Positions 1 to 9,136 are shown, numbered from the stretch's first letter. The stretch is 64,000 nucleotides of DNA from Bacillus sp. FJAT-49736 (GCF_018343615.1 NZ_JAGYPI010000003.1:310001-374000); one strand, 5' to 3'. The notes: a model not told the origin generated them from the sequence alone. Numbers and translations: made by a program.

Positions 1-525
1 CTCATATTATTCATTCTATAATTAAACACCATAATAAAATAACTAATTAAATCTTTATATGTATTATGGGTAGAAGCATATTGGATTGTTAATCCGTGCT
101 AAATTCTGTTACCGTTTATTCCCGTAAATAATGGGGAAATGTATGAACAGTTTAATATGAAAGCAGAAAATGGAGTAATTAGATCAAAATTATTAGGATC
201 TAGTGCAGACTTGAAAGATATTTTTTTGCTTAATGTTCATATACAAGGGACTATATTGCTAATCCTGCTATCCTTAAAAAACCCACGATGCGATATAAAC
301 CTTCGACTCATCATGGGTCTGCAACTAATAACTATTCAGTATTTTTAATCTCATTCATTATATCTATCAAATTTTACACAAACAACATCTTTGCAACATC
401 CAGATGAATACATAAGTTTGCTATCACTTGAGGCATAGCTATGCATTCATGCTCCTCATTACAATTATCTTCTACTATATAAAACTTACTTCAAATTAAC
501 AACAAGCGGATACCAAAACTGTGTT
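1..525. other. Intergenic stretch, no supported gene
   Basis: I find no convincing gene here. A 69-codon frame (139-348) has a poor ribosome site and no recognisable family. An imperfect hairpin (ACCCACGATG at about 280, CATCATGGGT at about 310) is present without a following T-run, so it is not a clear terminator. This is the region downstream of gadB. Confidence 0.5.
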
Positions 526-1875
526 TCATGTATGGTGAAAAGAAATGTCATTCTTAGTATCATACGGAATTGGTCTCTCCAAGGCATCTAGATAGGAGAC
601 AGATTGTATTAGGTTATTCAAAAAGATGTTAGCTAGCTCCATTGTAAATCCATTTCGAATGACAACTCGCATAATTGTTACGTTTTCCAAATCAGGGGGG
701 AGAGGATATGCCGGGACTTGCCATCCAAATTCTCGTAATTGACGAGACAAATCGTAAAGGTCCCATTTTGAGGTATATCCTTCTTTCATACGCCATGTAA
801 ATACGGGAATATCTAAGCGTTCTGTAAACAGTTCGAAAGCATCTAATCTCTGAATCGACATGCTGAGGAAATTGGCTATCGATAATGATTCCTCTTGTAC
901 TAAATAGAATCCTTCTTTTCCTAGCCGGAGAAAATTGTAGTATTGAAGGAGCACTTGGGCGCAGGGACGGGAGAAACTGAAGCCAATTGTAGGGATATTT
1001 CCTCCTAAATAGGCTACCCGGAAGATGAGGTCCTCTGGGAGGTCCTCCGCCTCACGCCAAACAATCCATCCAATACCAGGATAGACTAATCCGTATTTAT
1101 GGCCGGAAACATTGATGGATTTTACTCTTGCCAACTGAAAGTCCCAAATTAAGTCCGGCTGAAGGAATGGGGCAATAAACCCGCCTGAGGCAGCATCTAC
1201 ATGGACGGGAATATCGAGTCCCGTTCTTGCTTCAAGTTCGTCTAAAGCATTCGCTATGGCTTCGACTGGTTCGTAATAGCCTGTATAAGTCACCCCCAGA
1301 GTCGTAACCACCCCTATAGTATTTTCGTCTACAGCAGCGATTACCCCTTTCGGATCCATAGTACGACAATCTTGCGATATGTTAACATACCTTGGTTCAA
1401 CATCCCAATAGTTCGCAAATTTTTTCCAAACAACCTGTACAGCAGAACTAAATATGATATTCGGCCGGTCAATCGGTTTTCCCTCTTTCTTCCGAGCGTT
1501 TTGCCAGCGTTTCTTGAATGCAAGCCCTCCGAGCATACATGCTTCTGAGGAACCTGTTGTCGAGACCCCCATCGTTTTATATGGGCTTGGTGAATGCCAC
1601 AAATCAGCTAAAATTCGAATACACCGCTCCTCTATTTCTGCAGTCTTCGGGTATTCATCCTTATCTATCAAATTTTTGTTGAATGACTCAGCATATAAAC
1701 GATCGGCTATAGGTTCCATCCAAGTGGTAACGAAGGTTGCAAGATTAAGATAAACATTGCCATCTAGAGCAATTTCATCATGGATTGTTTTGTACGCGTT
1801 TTTTGGCAACATACCGTGATTTGGCATACGATATTGCTGAACAGGCCATTCTTCATTGTAATCATTATTACTCAT
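526..1875 (-). CDS. gadB: Glutamate decarboxylase (PLP-dependent)
   Basis: Converts glutamate plus a proton to GABA and CO2, consuming cytoplasmic protons in acid. It is a fold-type I PLP enzyme of 449 residues; E. coli GadB has 466. Visible landmarks are TTGSSEACMLGG near 108, HVDAASGG near 226 and SGHKYG near 258, whose lysine should bind PLP. The protein ends in FHHT, matching the FKHT tail of E. coli GadB, where the penultimate histidine closes the active site at neutral pH; the same pH switch is likely here. ATG at 1875 is preferred over the TTG one codon upstream because AAGGAGG lies 6-7 bases before it. No glutamate/GABA antiporter is adjacent, so the exchanger must lie elsewhere. Confidence 0.95.
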   Translation of the reverse strand: MSNNDYNEEWPVQQYRMPNHGMLPKNAYKTIHDEIALDGNVYLNLATFVTTWMEPIADRLYAESFNKNLIDKDEYPKTAEIEERCIRILADLWHSPSPYKTMGVSTTGSSEACMLGGLAFKKRWQNARKKEGKPIDRPNIIFSSAVQVVWKKFANYWDVEPRYVNISQDCRTMDPKGVIAAVDENTIGVVTTLGVTYTGYYEPVEAIANALDELEARTGLDIPVHVDAASGGFIAPFLQPDLIWDFQLARVKSINVSGHKYGLVYPGIGWIVWREAEDLPEDLIFRVAYLGGNIPTIGFSFSRPCAQVLLQYYNFLRLGKEGFYLVQEESLSIANFLSMSIQRLDAFELFTERLDIPVFTWRMKEGYTSKWDLYDLSRQLREFGWQVPAYPLPPDLENVTIMRVVIRNGFTMELANIFLNNLIQSVSYLDALERPIPYDTKNDISFHHT

Positions 1876-2167
1876 CAAGATCCTCCTTCTACAGCCATTA
1901 GTTAATAATTATGAGGAGCAGCTTTCTTCTAGAAGTTTAATAAATAGGAAAATCATTCTAATAAAGAAATATATATTGTTTATTATGTAAAACCGACTTT
2001 TATTGATGGATTTCGGAAAATTCAAAAAAAGTAGGAGACTAGAAATTGCTTGAACTCAAGTGTGGATAGTTTACATGCATCTTCTCCTAAAATGTAGAAT
2101 GATATTAAAGGATTTTTTAACATCTCCTCGAATAACTATCTATCGAATTATTATAGGAGATGATTTA
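1876..2167. other. Intergenic region between divergent gadB and the DinB-like gene
   Basis: About 290 bp of AT-rich sequence holding the promoters of two divergently oriented genes. I could not assign -35/-10 boxes with confidence. AGGAG at 2155-2160 is the ribosome site of the DinB-like gene. Confidence 0.4.
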
Positions 2168-2887
2168 ATGGATTTGAAACAGTGAAAGGCTTGGAATGCA
2201 AATCATAAGTTGTTAACTAGTATCATTAGTAATCCTAATGATCATCTTCAAGCTGTGAAACTATTTCTCAAGAACCATGCGTTGGTGCATTCCACTAAGC
2301 TGGTGAATGGGGATAATCATTCTCTAGAGAATTTTCTTCTGGATGAACTGGATGAGGATATATTTAGATGGTATCCAGTTTATGCTAAAGATACAAAGAA
2401 CTCCATTGCATGGCATTTTTGGCATATTGCCAGAATTGAAGACATGACCATGAATATCCTAGTTGCTGATCGTTCACAGGTACTACATGAGGATAACTGG
2501 CTCGAAAAATTGAATATATCATTCCCCCATAGCGGGAATGAAATGACAGATAATGATATTGAAGAACTAAGTTTATGTATCAACATAGATGCATTGTTGG
2601 AATATAGAATAGCTGTTGGGAAACAAACACGGAAATTAATAATGTCATTGCAATCAGGTGATTTCAAAGAAAAAGTACAAACTAAAAGAGTCAAAAGATT
2701 ATTTGATGAAAATGCTCTTCTTTATAAAGCGCAAGGAATAGCAGAATATTGGAGCAAAAAGACTATTGGTGGACTTGTGTTAATGCCAGCAACGAGACAT
2801 AACTTTTTGCATTTAAACAAGTGTATTCGAATAAAAAATAATTTATTAAAGAAAAAGGGAAATTATAGAAGTGATATCAGTTATTGA
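2168..2887 (+). pseudogene. DinB-superfamily protein with in-frame stop at codon 6
   Basis: A good ribosome site (TAGGAGATGATTTA) precedes ATG at 2168, but the sixth codon is TGA (2183-2185). The same frame then runs open to 2887, giving MDLKQ-stop-KAWNANHKLLTS and 225 further residues. TGG to TGA would restore a tryptophan, the simplest explanation. The downstream part resembles the DinB four-helix fold: WHFWHIARIED near residue 65 and RHNFLHLN near 205 have the histidine spacing expected for a divalent metal site. DinB-family proteins include thiol-S-transferases and many of unknown activity. A TTG at 2210 could restart translation, but it has no good ribosome site. A sequencing error is also possible. 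Confidence 0.65.
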
Positions 2888-3320
2888 TGACTATTAAAGA
2901 TAGGAATACTTTATATGATAATGTAATAGTAAGAAAGAAATGGATCTCGTGCTTTTAGAAAAACCAGACAACTATCGCTTGTTTTTTACAGAATATTTTG
3001 CTGAAAGTTACTAGTATTTACAAAATGTTATTATTAATATAATTATAAGGTAATAATACTAGTGAGTATTGATTTGAAAAAAGTATGTCGCATAAATTGA
3101 GGTATAGATGTGGAATAAAAATGAAACATTACAGTCTTAGTAGCCATTTTTATATGAAAACGCAAAGGCTAAATCCCGCACTCAAAATAATAAAGATTGA
3201 GTTTTTATAACCATTCACGTAAAATAAACTGCATATTCAGTTTTTTGCAGAGTCGTTATTCTGAAAAGTAATTTATTATTATCGATTTTTATTTATGTTT
3301 TCACGTGGGGGCGGTTTATA
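2888..3320. other. Intergenic region, 430 bp
   Basis: No supported gene. A 24-codon frame (MDLVLLEKPDNYRLFF...) begins at 2939 but matches nothing I recognise and may be a remnant. ACTCAA...TTGAGTTTTT at about 3180-3207 is a weak terminator-like hairpin. Confidence 0.4.
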
Positions 3321-3878
3321 GTGAAAAAAGGAAATATTATCTTTTTAAATGGAACATCCAGTGCTGGTAAAACTAGTTTAACCAGAAAGCTACAGGAAAC
3401 CTTTGCGGAACCATATTTTCATATATCTATAGATACATATGAGGGGATGGTACCGGAGAAACATTTGGATAGTGACTTCTGGAAGTACCTTGGCCAAAGT
3501 GCTTCAGCTATGCATCATAGTATTAAATTATTTAGTGATTTAGGACTAAATGTAATTGTTGATACGGTGATCTTGGATATCCCGGAAGAAAAGGAATGGC
3601 TACCCGAATGTGTCAGCCTACTTCATGAATATCCTGTTGTATTTGTAGGAGTTCATTGCCCAATTCATGAGCTGGAGCGAAGAGAAAAGGAAAGAGGAGA
3701 CCGAGATATCGGACAGGCAAAATGGCAATTAGAACGCATTCATGGTCATAAAATATATGATATTGAAATTAATACATTTGAATCCTCTATAGAAGACTGT
3801 GCATTCCAAATTAGAGACAAAGTATTAAACATGAAAGATAATGATGCGTTTAAAAGACTTTATAAAAATAGTAACTAA
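3321..3878 (+). CDS. Chloramphenicol phosphotransferase-like P-loop kinase
   Basis: A 185-residue P-loop NTPase of the chloramphenicol 3-O-phosphotransferase (CPT) family. The Walker A is GTSSAGKTS at 11-19, and HISIDTYEG near 34-42 contains an aspartate (D38) at the place of the CPT catalytic Asp. A DTVILD segment and an Arg-rich REKERGDRDIGQA lid follow. Family members phosphorylate chloramphenicol, but many Bacillus homologues have no known substrate, so resistance is an inference only. The start is GTG at 3321, with GGGGGCGG 7 bases upstream. It is a single gene, with a terminator-like hairpin at 3914-3943. Confidence 0.8.
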   Translation: MKKGNIIFLNGTSSAGKTSLTRKLQETFAEPYFHISIDTYEGMVPEKHLDSDFWKYLGQSASAMHHSIKLFSDLGLNVIVDTVILDIPEEKEWLPECVSLLHEYPVVFVGVHCPIHELERREKERGDRDIGQAKWQLERIHGHKIYDIEINTFESSIEDCAFQIRDKVLNMKDNDAFKRLYKNSN

Positions 3879-3913
3879 GAGAACTTGGGATATGGGTTAT
3901 TTAAAAAAAATGG

Positions 3914-3943
3914 ATGGCGCTTTTATAAAGAAGCGTCATTTTT
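3914..3943 (+). terminator. Rho-independent terminator after the CPT-like gene
   Basis: ATGGCGCTT pairs with AAGCGTCAT (one mismatch) around an 8-base loop and is followed by TTTTT. Confidence 0.7.
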
Positions 3944-4107
3944 GATACACCAATTTGCTATTAGGTTCTATTGCAGCAATACATACAATATTTTTTTACA
4001 TAGACATAAATTTTTTCTGCTAAGTAAAACACCGTAAATAACTTAATGGTTTATAATGTTAATAATCGAAAATTCATCTTTTTGGATAGCGGAGGAGCGA
4101 AACGAAG

Positions 4108-4704
4108 ATGATGAAAAATGTATTTTTAGTTTTACTTGGTTTGGCCATAGCTGTGTTACTGTACTTTATAGTATTGCGTCCTGAAACTACCTCTAAACAA
4201 AAATCAACTACTTCTGAAAAATTTACTGCCACTTCCGAAGTAAGTACTGATGCTTTAGATAATAAAATTTGTGCACAGTTGTCTAATCAATCAGATGTTC
4301 CTGCTAAAATCGATTTTATTGATGTCAAGTCTACCTTAGTTTTTTGTGAGAATGATATAGGAGTCATGCCGGTGCTTGTCAATAAAGATTTCACGGAAGT
4401 AAAGAAAGCCTTTCATGCTTTGGATTTTGGTGAGTTTAAAGAGGAATTAGCAGATAGAGGATATATTGCTTGGCAAGCGGATAGTGAGCCGAAAGGAAAA
4501 TTTTCGCTGATAAGCGGATTTGCTACTGACAAGGTAAGGACGATCATCATTAATAGTGAAAATGATACTGTACCAAACCGATTGTACATCCGGGATAACC
4601 TGTGGTTTTGGTACTATCCTTTTGCTAAAGAGAAAGTCAATATGCCTGTTAAAGTTACTGCTTATGATGCAGATGGTAACGATACTACCGAAGGATTCGA
4701 ATAA
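4108..4704 (+). CDS. Membrane-anchored protein of unknown function
   Basis: A 198-residue protein that I cannot assign to a family. Residues 4-25 form a hydrophobic helix (MKNVFLVLLGLAIAVLLYFI), followed by a Ser/Thr/Lys-rich linker to about residue 55 and a soluble domain of about 140 residues. This fits an N-terminally anchored extracytoplasmic protein. There is no lipobox. Two ATG codons occur in tandem at 4108 and 4111; GGAGGAG lies about 9 bases upstream. It appears monocistronic, ending in the GTGCC-type hairpin at 4715-4761. Confidence 0.75.
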   Translation: MMKNVFLVLLGLAIAVLLYFIVLRPETTSKQKSTTSEKFTATSEVSTDALDNKICAQLSNQSDVPAKIDFIDVKSTLVFCENDIGVMPVLVNKDFTEVKKAFHALDFGEFKEELADRGYIAWQADSEPKGKFSLISGFATDKVRTIIINSENDTVPNRLYIRDNLWFWYYPFAKEKVNMPVKVTAYDADGNDTTEGFE

Positions 4705-4714
4705 ATGAATTATT

Positions 4715-4761
4715 GGTGCCTGTCCTTCAGTTACGTTTTAAAGTAACGGGGGTCAGGCACC
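4715..4761 (+). terminator. GTGCC-type hairpin, likely terminator
   Basis: GGTGCCTG at 4715 pairs with CAGGCACC at 4754-4761, with an inner GTTAC/GTAAC stem, and is followed by TTTCT. The outer arm is the same GGTGCCTG/CAGGCACC sequence seen near 50733, 60409 and 63362, so it is probably a genomic repeat used as a terminator. Confidence 0.65.
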
Positions 4762-4865
4762 TTTCTGTATATTTTTCTATTTTATTATCGATAATAGAGA
4801 GGAATTTGAAGGAAAAAACAGAATGACTTTGAAGTATGAATAATTTATGGAAATGGGAGGACGTT

Positions 4866-5261
4866 ATGGGGAGATTAGTTCATTTTGAAATTCATGTAAA
4901 TGATATGGATCGTGCAAAGAAGTTTTATGGAGAGGTATTCGGCTGGTCATTTCAAGATTGGAGTGAGTATGCAGGAATGCCTTATTTTGGAGCTGTGACT
5001 GGCGATGAAAAGGAACTTGGAATCAATGGTGCATTAATGCAACGACAAGGTGCATCTCCGGAAACAAACCAGGCTATAAATGGATATGCATGTACAATGG
5101 GAGTGGAAAATTACGATTTAACGGAAGCTAAAATTTTGGAGAATGGCGGAAAAGTCGCCTTGCCTAAATATGCTTTGCCGGGAATGGCATGGCAGGGATA
5201 CTATATTGATACGGAAGGCAATACTTTCGGGATTCATCAGCCAGACGAGAATGCAAAATAG
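4866..5261 (+). CDS. VOC-family (glyoxalase-fold) protein
   Basis: A 131-residue protein of the vicinal oxygen chelate superfamily. It opens with LVHFEIHVNDMDRAKKFYGEVFGW, the usual first beta-alpha unit with a potential metal histidine, and closes with YIDTEGNTFGIHQ, the typical C-terminal strand of this fold. Members include glyoxalases, dioxygenases and antibiotic-binding proteins; the substrate cannot be told from sequence. ATG at 4866 is preferred over the in-frame upstream ATG at 4836 because GGGAGG lies 4 bases before it and the fold starts there. The next gene begins 14 bases after the stop, so the two are probably co-transcribed. Confidence 0.88.
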   Translation: MGRLVHFEIHVNDMDRAKKFYGEVFGWSFQDWSEYAGMPYFGAVTGDEKELGINGALMQRQGASPETNQAINGYACTMGVENYDLTEAKILENGGKVALPKYALPGMAWQGYYIDTEGNTFGIHQPDENAK

Positions 5262-5274
5262 GAATAATAATAAT

Positions 5275-5652
5275 ATGGTACAAAAAAATCTCCATGAGGG
5301 AATGCTAAAAAATTTACGGAATATCTGTCTAGCTTTACCAGAAGCTATTGAGCACATTGACGGTTTCGGGCATAATACCTTTAAAATAAATGGAAAATCA
5401 TTCGTTATTTCAGGAGAAGGCGACAAAGGATTCCGCTTATCGTTTAAGTCAGACCGGGAAACCCAAGAAATATTGCTACAGAAAGATCATTTTTTCAAAA
5501 CACCATATATCGGACATCATGGTTGGGTATCTATCCAAAATCCGCATGGAGAAGTCTGGGAGGAATTGATTGATCTAATTCAAGAAGCATATTTACGAGC
5601 AGCACCAAAGCGTTTGGTTAAGAAATGGAAAGAAGATTTCTATAAAAAGTGA
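5275..5652 (+). CDS. MmcQ/YjbR-family protein
   Basis: A 125-residue protein of the MmcQ/YjbR family, a small CyaY-like fold with a C-terminal PGRxLV/LI-type alpha-beta domain. Typical elements are the N-terminal helix LRNICLALPEAIEH, GHNTFKINGKSFV, LSFKSDRE and the final YIGHHGWVSI...LIQEAYLRAAPKRL. Members have been suggested to bind DNA, but no biochemical role is established. ATG at 5275, with AGGAATA upstream, is chosen over longer in-frame starts that would overlap the VOC gene. It ends at a terminator. Confidence 0.85.
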   Translation: MVQKNLHEGMLKNLRNICLALPEAIEHIDGFGHNTFKINGKSFVISGEGDKGFRLSFKSDRETQEILLQKDHFFKTPYIGHHGWVSIQNPHGEVWEELIDLIQEAYLRAAPKRLVKKWKEDFYKK

Positions 5653-5680
5653 AGAAAGGCGGAATGACTGCCTTTCTTTC
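5652..5680 (+). terminator. Terminator between convergent genes
   Basis: AAGAAAGGC and GCCTTTCTT form a 9-bp stem with a 9-base loop, followed by T-rich sequence. It lies between two convergent genes and may serve both. Confidence 0.75.
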
Positions 5681-5687
5681 GCCTTTT

Positions 5688-6617
5688 CTATTTTATATAT
5701 GTGCAATAGGATTCCCCGAGTATTTCCTTCACTTGATAACTACCAGGTGAAAGCTCTTTTTCAATAAAAGTGTTCATATCCGATTTTTCAACATCGTACA
5801 TCACTTCAATTTCCTTTGAAAATAGAAGTTTTTCTTTTTCAAGTAAGCGTGAAAGAGACGGTTGTTGCTTAGGACATAGTTCTTCTGCATTTAGAACTTG
5901 TTTTAATCCGTCAACATAGTATTCAAACGGGCGGCCACCAACAATTTTTACACCTTTATTTTCCTCATTGATCATGATAATAGTAGGAAAACCTCTGACA
6001 CCTAAGCGTTTGGCAAGACCAAAATCTTCATTCAATAATTGTTGTCCAATTGGTTGTTCGGCTTCATTTATAATTGCATCTCCATTAAGACCTAGGGATT
6101 TTACAATTTCTATTAGAACGGATTTATCTCCAATATTTTGATTAAATGCGAAAAGTGCTTCTCTTGCACGGCGCAAATATTCATATGCTTTTGCATCATT
6201 ATGGTTTTTCTGAATAACCTTAAATACTTGAGAGGGTGGGTAAGAGGATTGAACAGGATTATCTATCATTAAAGTCCCATCAATTGGCATTCTGGAATAT
6301 TCCCCAACTTCTCTCCAGTGACCAGCAACATCGGCTGGTTTATAAATTCCGTTTGCAGGATCGATTGGACCATCATGCCATTTTTCCAGTAAACCGCCCA
6401 TCACTGTATGAAAGTTAAAATAATCGCCATATTGCTGTATAAAACGGCGAAGAACTGGTTCGAGTGCCCAGCAATGAGAACAAATAGGGTCTGACACATA
6501 ATAAAGATCAATTGTTTTCTTCGGTTGATTAAAGTCAATGAACTCCATTTCCTCCTCTCCAGCAACTCCGCATACACCTGTTTCTAAATCACAAATCATA
6601 TTATTAGTGTTCGACAA
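5688..6617 (-). CDS. DsbA-family thioredoxin-fold protein (SpxH/FrnE-like)
   Basis: A 309-residue DsbA-superfamily protein. YYVSDPICSHCWALEP near 39-54 carries the active-site pair C46-S-H-C49 (CXXC), and RGFPTIIMINEE near 210 holds the cis-proline loop. There is no signal peptide, so it should be cytoplasmic, like SpxH (the ClpXP adaptor for Spx) and FrnE-type oxidoreductases. An extra N-terminal pair, C9 and C16 (CDLETGVC), precedes the fold; SpxH also has a Cys/His-rich N-terminus that binds zinc, so this could be a metal or redox switch. The start is TTG at 6617 with AAGGAGG 10 bases upstream. It is divergent from a TetR-family regulator that probably controls it. Confidence 0.85.
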   Translation of the reverse strand: MSNTNNMICDLETGVCGVAGEEEMEFIDFNQPKKTIDLYYVSDPICSHCWALEPVLRRFIQQYGDYFNFHTVMGGLLEKWHDGPIDPANGIYKPADVAGHWREVGEYSRMPIDGTLMIDNPVQSSYPPSQVFKVIQKNHNDAKAYEYLRRAREALFAFNQNIGDKSVLIEIVKSLGLNGDAIINEAEQPIGQQLLNEDFGLAKRLGVRGFPTIIMINEENKGVKIVGGRPFEYYVDGLKQVLNAEELCPKQQPSLSRLLEKEKLLFSKEIEVMYDVEKSDMNTFIEKELSPGSYQVKEILGESYCTYIK

Positions 6618-6753
6618 TTTATTTTTCCTCCTTAAATGTGTTTATAGTAATTTCCACTTTTAAAAAAATATTTGAAAAGGAATCCATTTATTTGCCTTGC
6701 AATTGTATTTTAATTCATAATTAAAACCATCAATACCAATAGTTAATTGGATT

Positions 6754-6769
6754 TGTTGTTTATACAACA
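6754..6769. promoter_or_regulatory. Candidate TetR operator
   Basis: TGTTG and CAACA form an inverted repeat separated by 6 bases in the 191-bp region between the divergent DsbA-family and TetR genes. Its position suits a site used to control both genes. This rests on position and symmetry only. Confidence 0.35.
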
Positions 6770-6808
6770 GATTGAAGAAATTGTTTAAAAAGTAGGAGGG
6801 ACTTTTAA

Positions 6809-7360
6809 TTGACACAATCAAAGATTGATCCCCGAATTCTACGTACTCGAAAATTAATCATGGATTCTTTTATTGAACTTTCAGCTAAAAAAGAATTCAA
6901 GGATATTACCGTTAAGGATATATCTACAGAGGCAATGATTAATCGTGCAACATTCTATTATCATTTTGAGGATATATATGACTTATTGGAAAAGGTATTA
7001 TCTGAAGTTCTACTGATTAATTTAAATGGTAACCTCGAGCAAAAAGAACTCAATGAAGAATCGATTGTTAGTATTTTCATAGCTATCACGAACTTTCAAA
7101 AATCTTTATCTAATCGTTGTCATAGAGGTTATGAAGACACCATTGCACGTATTATTAGGGAACAGCTCGAAATCACTTTTTACAAAATGCTGCTAAAACA
7201 AAATGCAACAGAAGAGGATGAGGCTCTGAAACTAACTGCTGTTATACTAAGCTGGGGAATATACGGAGCTTCTGTAGAATGGAGAAGAAATGAAAAGAAG
7301 GTTCCCCCCGAAGAATTTATCCAATCAGCGATACCTTATATAATGTCTGGGTTTGAATAA
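6809..7360 (+). CDS. TetR/AcrR-family transcriptional regulator
   Basis: A 183-residue TetR-type regulator. The N-terminal helix-turn-helix is clear: RTRKLIMDSFIELSAKKEFK, DITVKDISTEAMINRATFYY and HFEDIYDLLEKV over residues 11-66. The C-terminal ligand domain (70-183) ends in SWGIYGASVEWRRN, as in Bacillus regulators of this type. The start is TTG at 6809 with AGGAGGG 8 bases upstream. The gene is divergent from the DsbA-family oxidoreductase gene, the usual layout for a repressor and its target, so a thiol or oxidative signal is a reasonable guess. Confidence 0.9.
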   Translation: MTQSKIDPRILRTRKLIMDSFIELSAKKEFKDITVKDISTEAMINRATFYYHFEDIYDLLEKVLSEVLLINLNGNLEQKELNEESIVSIFIAITNFQKSLSNRCHRGYEDTIARIIREQLEITFYKMLLKQNATEEDEALKLTAVILSWGIYGASVEWRRNEKKVPPEEFIQSAIPYIMSGFE

Positions 7361-8143
7361 ACAGAGGGGCGATTCTTGTATTCATAAAAGAAACACAGGA
7401 ATCGTCCTCTCATCCCTGAATTTGACATGAAAAGTATAAACATGTAACATAGAATATGTTGTTTTAGAAATTCACCAAATTCCCCTTTTCAAGTGCAGAT
7501 AGCTTTGTTCACTTGTTTTTTTTTTAGATGAATCCAATTTGAATCATTTTCAGATAACAGACTCCTTTTTTATCCATTCGTGTCACACAAAACCATCATC
7601 GGTAATTATTACCAGGAAAGCATTTCCACGTTTGTTTTTATACATCTTACCAAATGAAGATTAATTAATTCGTGAATTTGGGACATCTCCTTAACACATT
7701 AGGTTGAGGTGCTGGACCATCATTTTTCCCCTTTTCTCAATTGGATTTTTTATAACATCCTTTAAGCAGTCTTACACCTGATTAATGTTGGTAAGGCGCG
7801 GCTAATCCGTAAGGAATACTTAGCAGAGCAAACACTCCTGTGCTTTATTTTGCTTTGCTTAGAAGGAAACACTTTTCTTGCATAATTAAATGCAATATAC
7901 ATTGCCAGCCGGCATGGAAAAGGATAAGCATGGAACGTGTGCGACGCGCCATTTTATATTTTCTAGCAGGTGCGCGGCAAGGCATGCTCATTCTTTTTCC
8001 AATCGTCAACATACAATGAATCGAAAATATTTGTAGGTTTTATAGTGATGAACATGTTGATTTAGTAGCTATATCAGATAATAAAGCTGATTATTAATTT
8101 GGCCGGTTTCCAATGAAATTACTTTTGGAAAGAGGTTGAGTTG
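7361..8143. other. Long intergenic region, 780 bp
   Basis: No gene is recognisable on either strand. Just after the TetR gene an imperfect inverted repeat (about 7365-7412, GGGCGATTC...GAATCGTCC) may be its terminator. Around 7785-8000 the sequence is locally richer in G and C than its surroundings (for example GTGCGACGCGCC and GGTGCGCGGCA, an imperfect inverted repeat). A short frame ending at about 8096 (YSDEHVDLVAISDNKADY) may be a gene remnant. Overall it resembles decayed coding DNA, but I cannot name the source. Confidence 0.4.
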
Positions 8144-9136
8144 ATGAATGCAAAAAGTATGAAGAAAAATAGAATAGGTTTAGGACTAGGGGCTACTTCA
8201 GCGGTTGCTTGGGGAATAGATACGGTAATAATTGGTATTATAATAGCGAGTACACCTTTTAAACAGGGGATTGTACTTGCTCCAATAATAGCCGCTTTCA
8301 TGCATGACTTTTTTTCTGCGCTATGGATAACTTTATCTATGATAGTACAAGGTGAATTTATTAATGTATTGAAGTTGTTAAAAACAAAGAGCGGAGCGAT
8401 TTTAGTTTTAGGAGCCTTATCCGGTGGCCCATTGGCCATGACTTTTTATTTTCTCGGCATTCAATATGCGGGAGTAACTTATGCGGCAAGTATTTCTTCT
8501 ATATTTCCTGGGATAGGTGCTTTGCTTGCTTTTACATTTTTGAAGGAAAAAATGACTGGAAGAACTTGGATAGGTGTTGCTTGTAGTATCGTCGGAGTGA
8601 TTATACTTGCCTATACACCATCAAAAGTCCACGTCGATAGTCATTTTTACATCGGAATATTGTTCTCATTTGGTGCTGCTATATTTTGGGGGCTGGAAGG
8701 TGTAATCGGTGCTTGGGGTATGAAAGGAAATAAGGTTGCTCCTCTATATGCAATTAATATAAGACAGATGACCTCTGCACTCTGTTATGCCATATTCATT
8801 GTTCCATTCATTTATGGTTATCCTTTGGCTTTTCAAGCAGCTTCTTCTCATATAGTATGGTTAATCGTGATTGCAGGTTTACTAGGAGCTGCTAATTATT
8901 CCTTATATTACACATCCATTAAACTAATCGGTGCGGCTAGAGGTCAATCTCTTAACAATACCTATGTATTCTGGGCGATTGTAACCGAAATAATTTTTAT
9001 AGGAACTCCTATTAGCCTTGAATTTGTCATAGGAACGGGAATCGTCCTTTTAGGTTCCATCCTTGTTTCAGGAACAGGAAACGTAAAAAAATCAAAAGAT
9101 ATAACGATTAATAGTGCTAAAGCAACCGAGGCTTAG
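8144..9136 (+). CDS. EamA/DMT-family transporter
   Basis: A 330-residue integral membrane protein with about ten hydrophobic helices arranged as two EamA repeats (about 10-150 and 165-315), the drug/metabolite transporter architecture. GVACSIVGVIILAYTP near 147 and GTGIVLLGSILVSG near 300 are the closing helices of the two repeats. DMT permeases export amino acids, metabolites or drugs; the substrate is unknown. ATG at 8144 is used, with AGAGG 8 bases upstream; a TTG directly before it is less likely. It is a single gene ended by a strong terminator. Confidence 0.9.
   Translation: MNAKSMKKNRIGLGLGATSAVAWGIDTVIIGIIIASTPFKQGIVLAPIIAAFMHDFFSALWITLSMIVQGEFINVLKLLKTKSGAILVLGALSGGPLAMTFYFLGIQYAGVTYAASISSIFPGIGALLAFTFLKEKMTGRTWIGVACSIVGVIILAYTPSKVHVDSHFYIGILFSFGAAIFWGLEGVIGAWGMKGNKVAPLYAINIRQMTSALCYAIFIVPFIYGYPLAFQAASSHIVWLIVIAGLLGAANYSLYYTSIKLIGAARGQSLNNTYVFWAIVTEIIFIGTPISLEFVIGTGIVLLGSILVSGTGNVKKSKDITINSAKATEA

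Noticed and set aside
139-348. 69-codon frame near the window start
   Set aside because: Weak, badly spaced ribosome site, no recognised family and composition like non-coding DNA.
2939-3013. 24-codon frame MDLVLLEKPDNY...
   Set aside because: Too short and unmatched to support as a gene; only noted in the intergenic entry.
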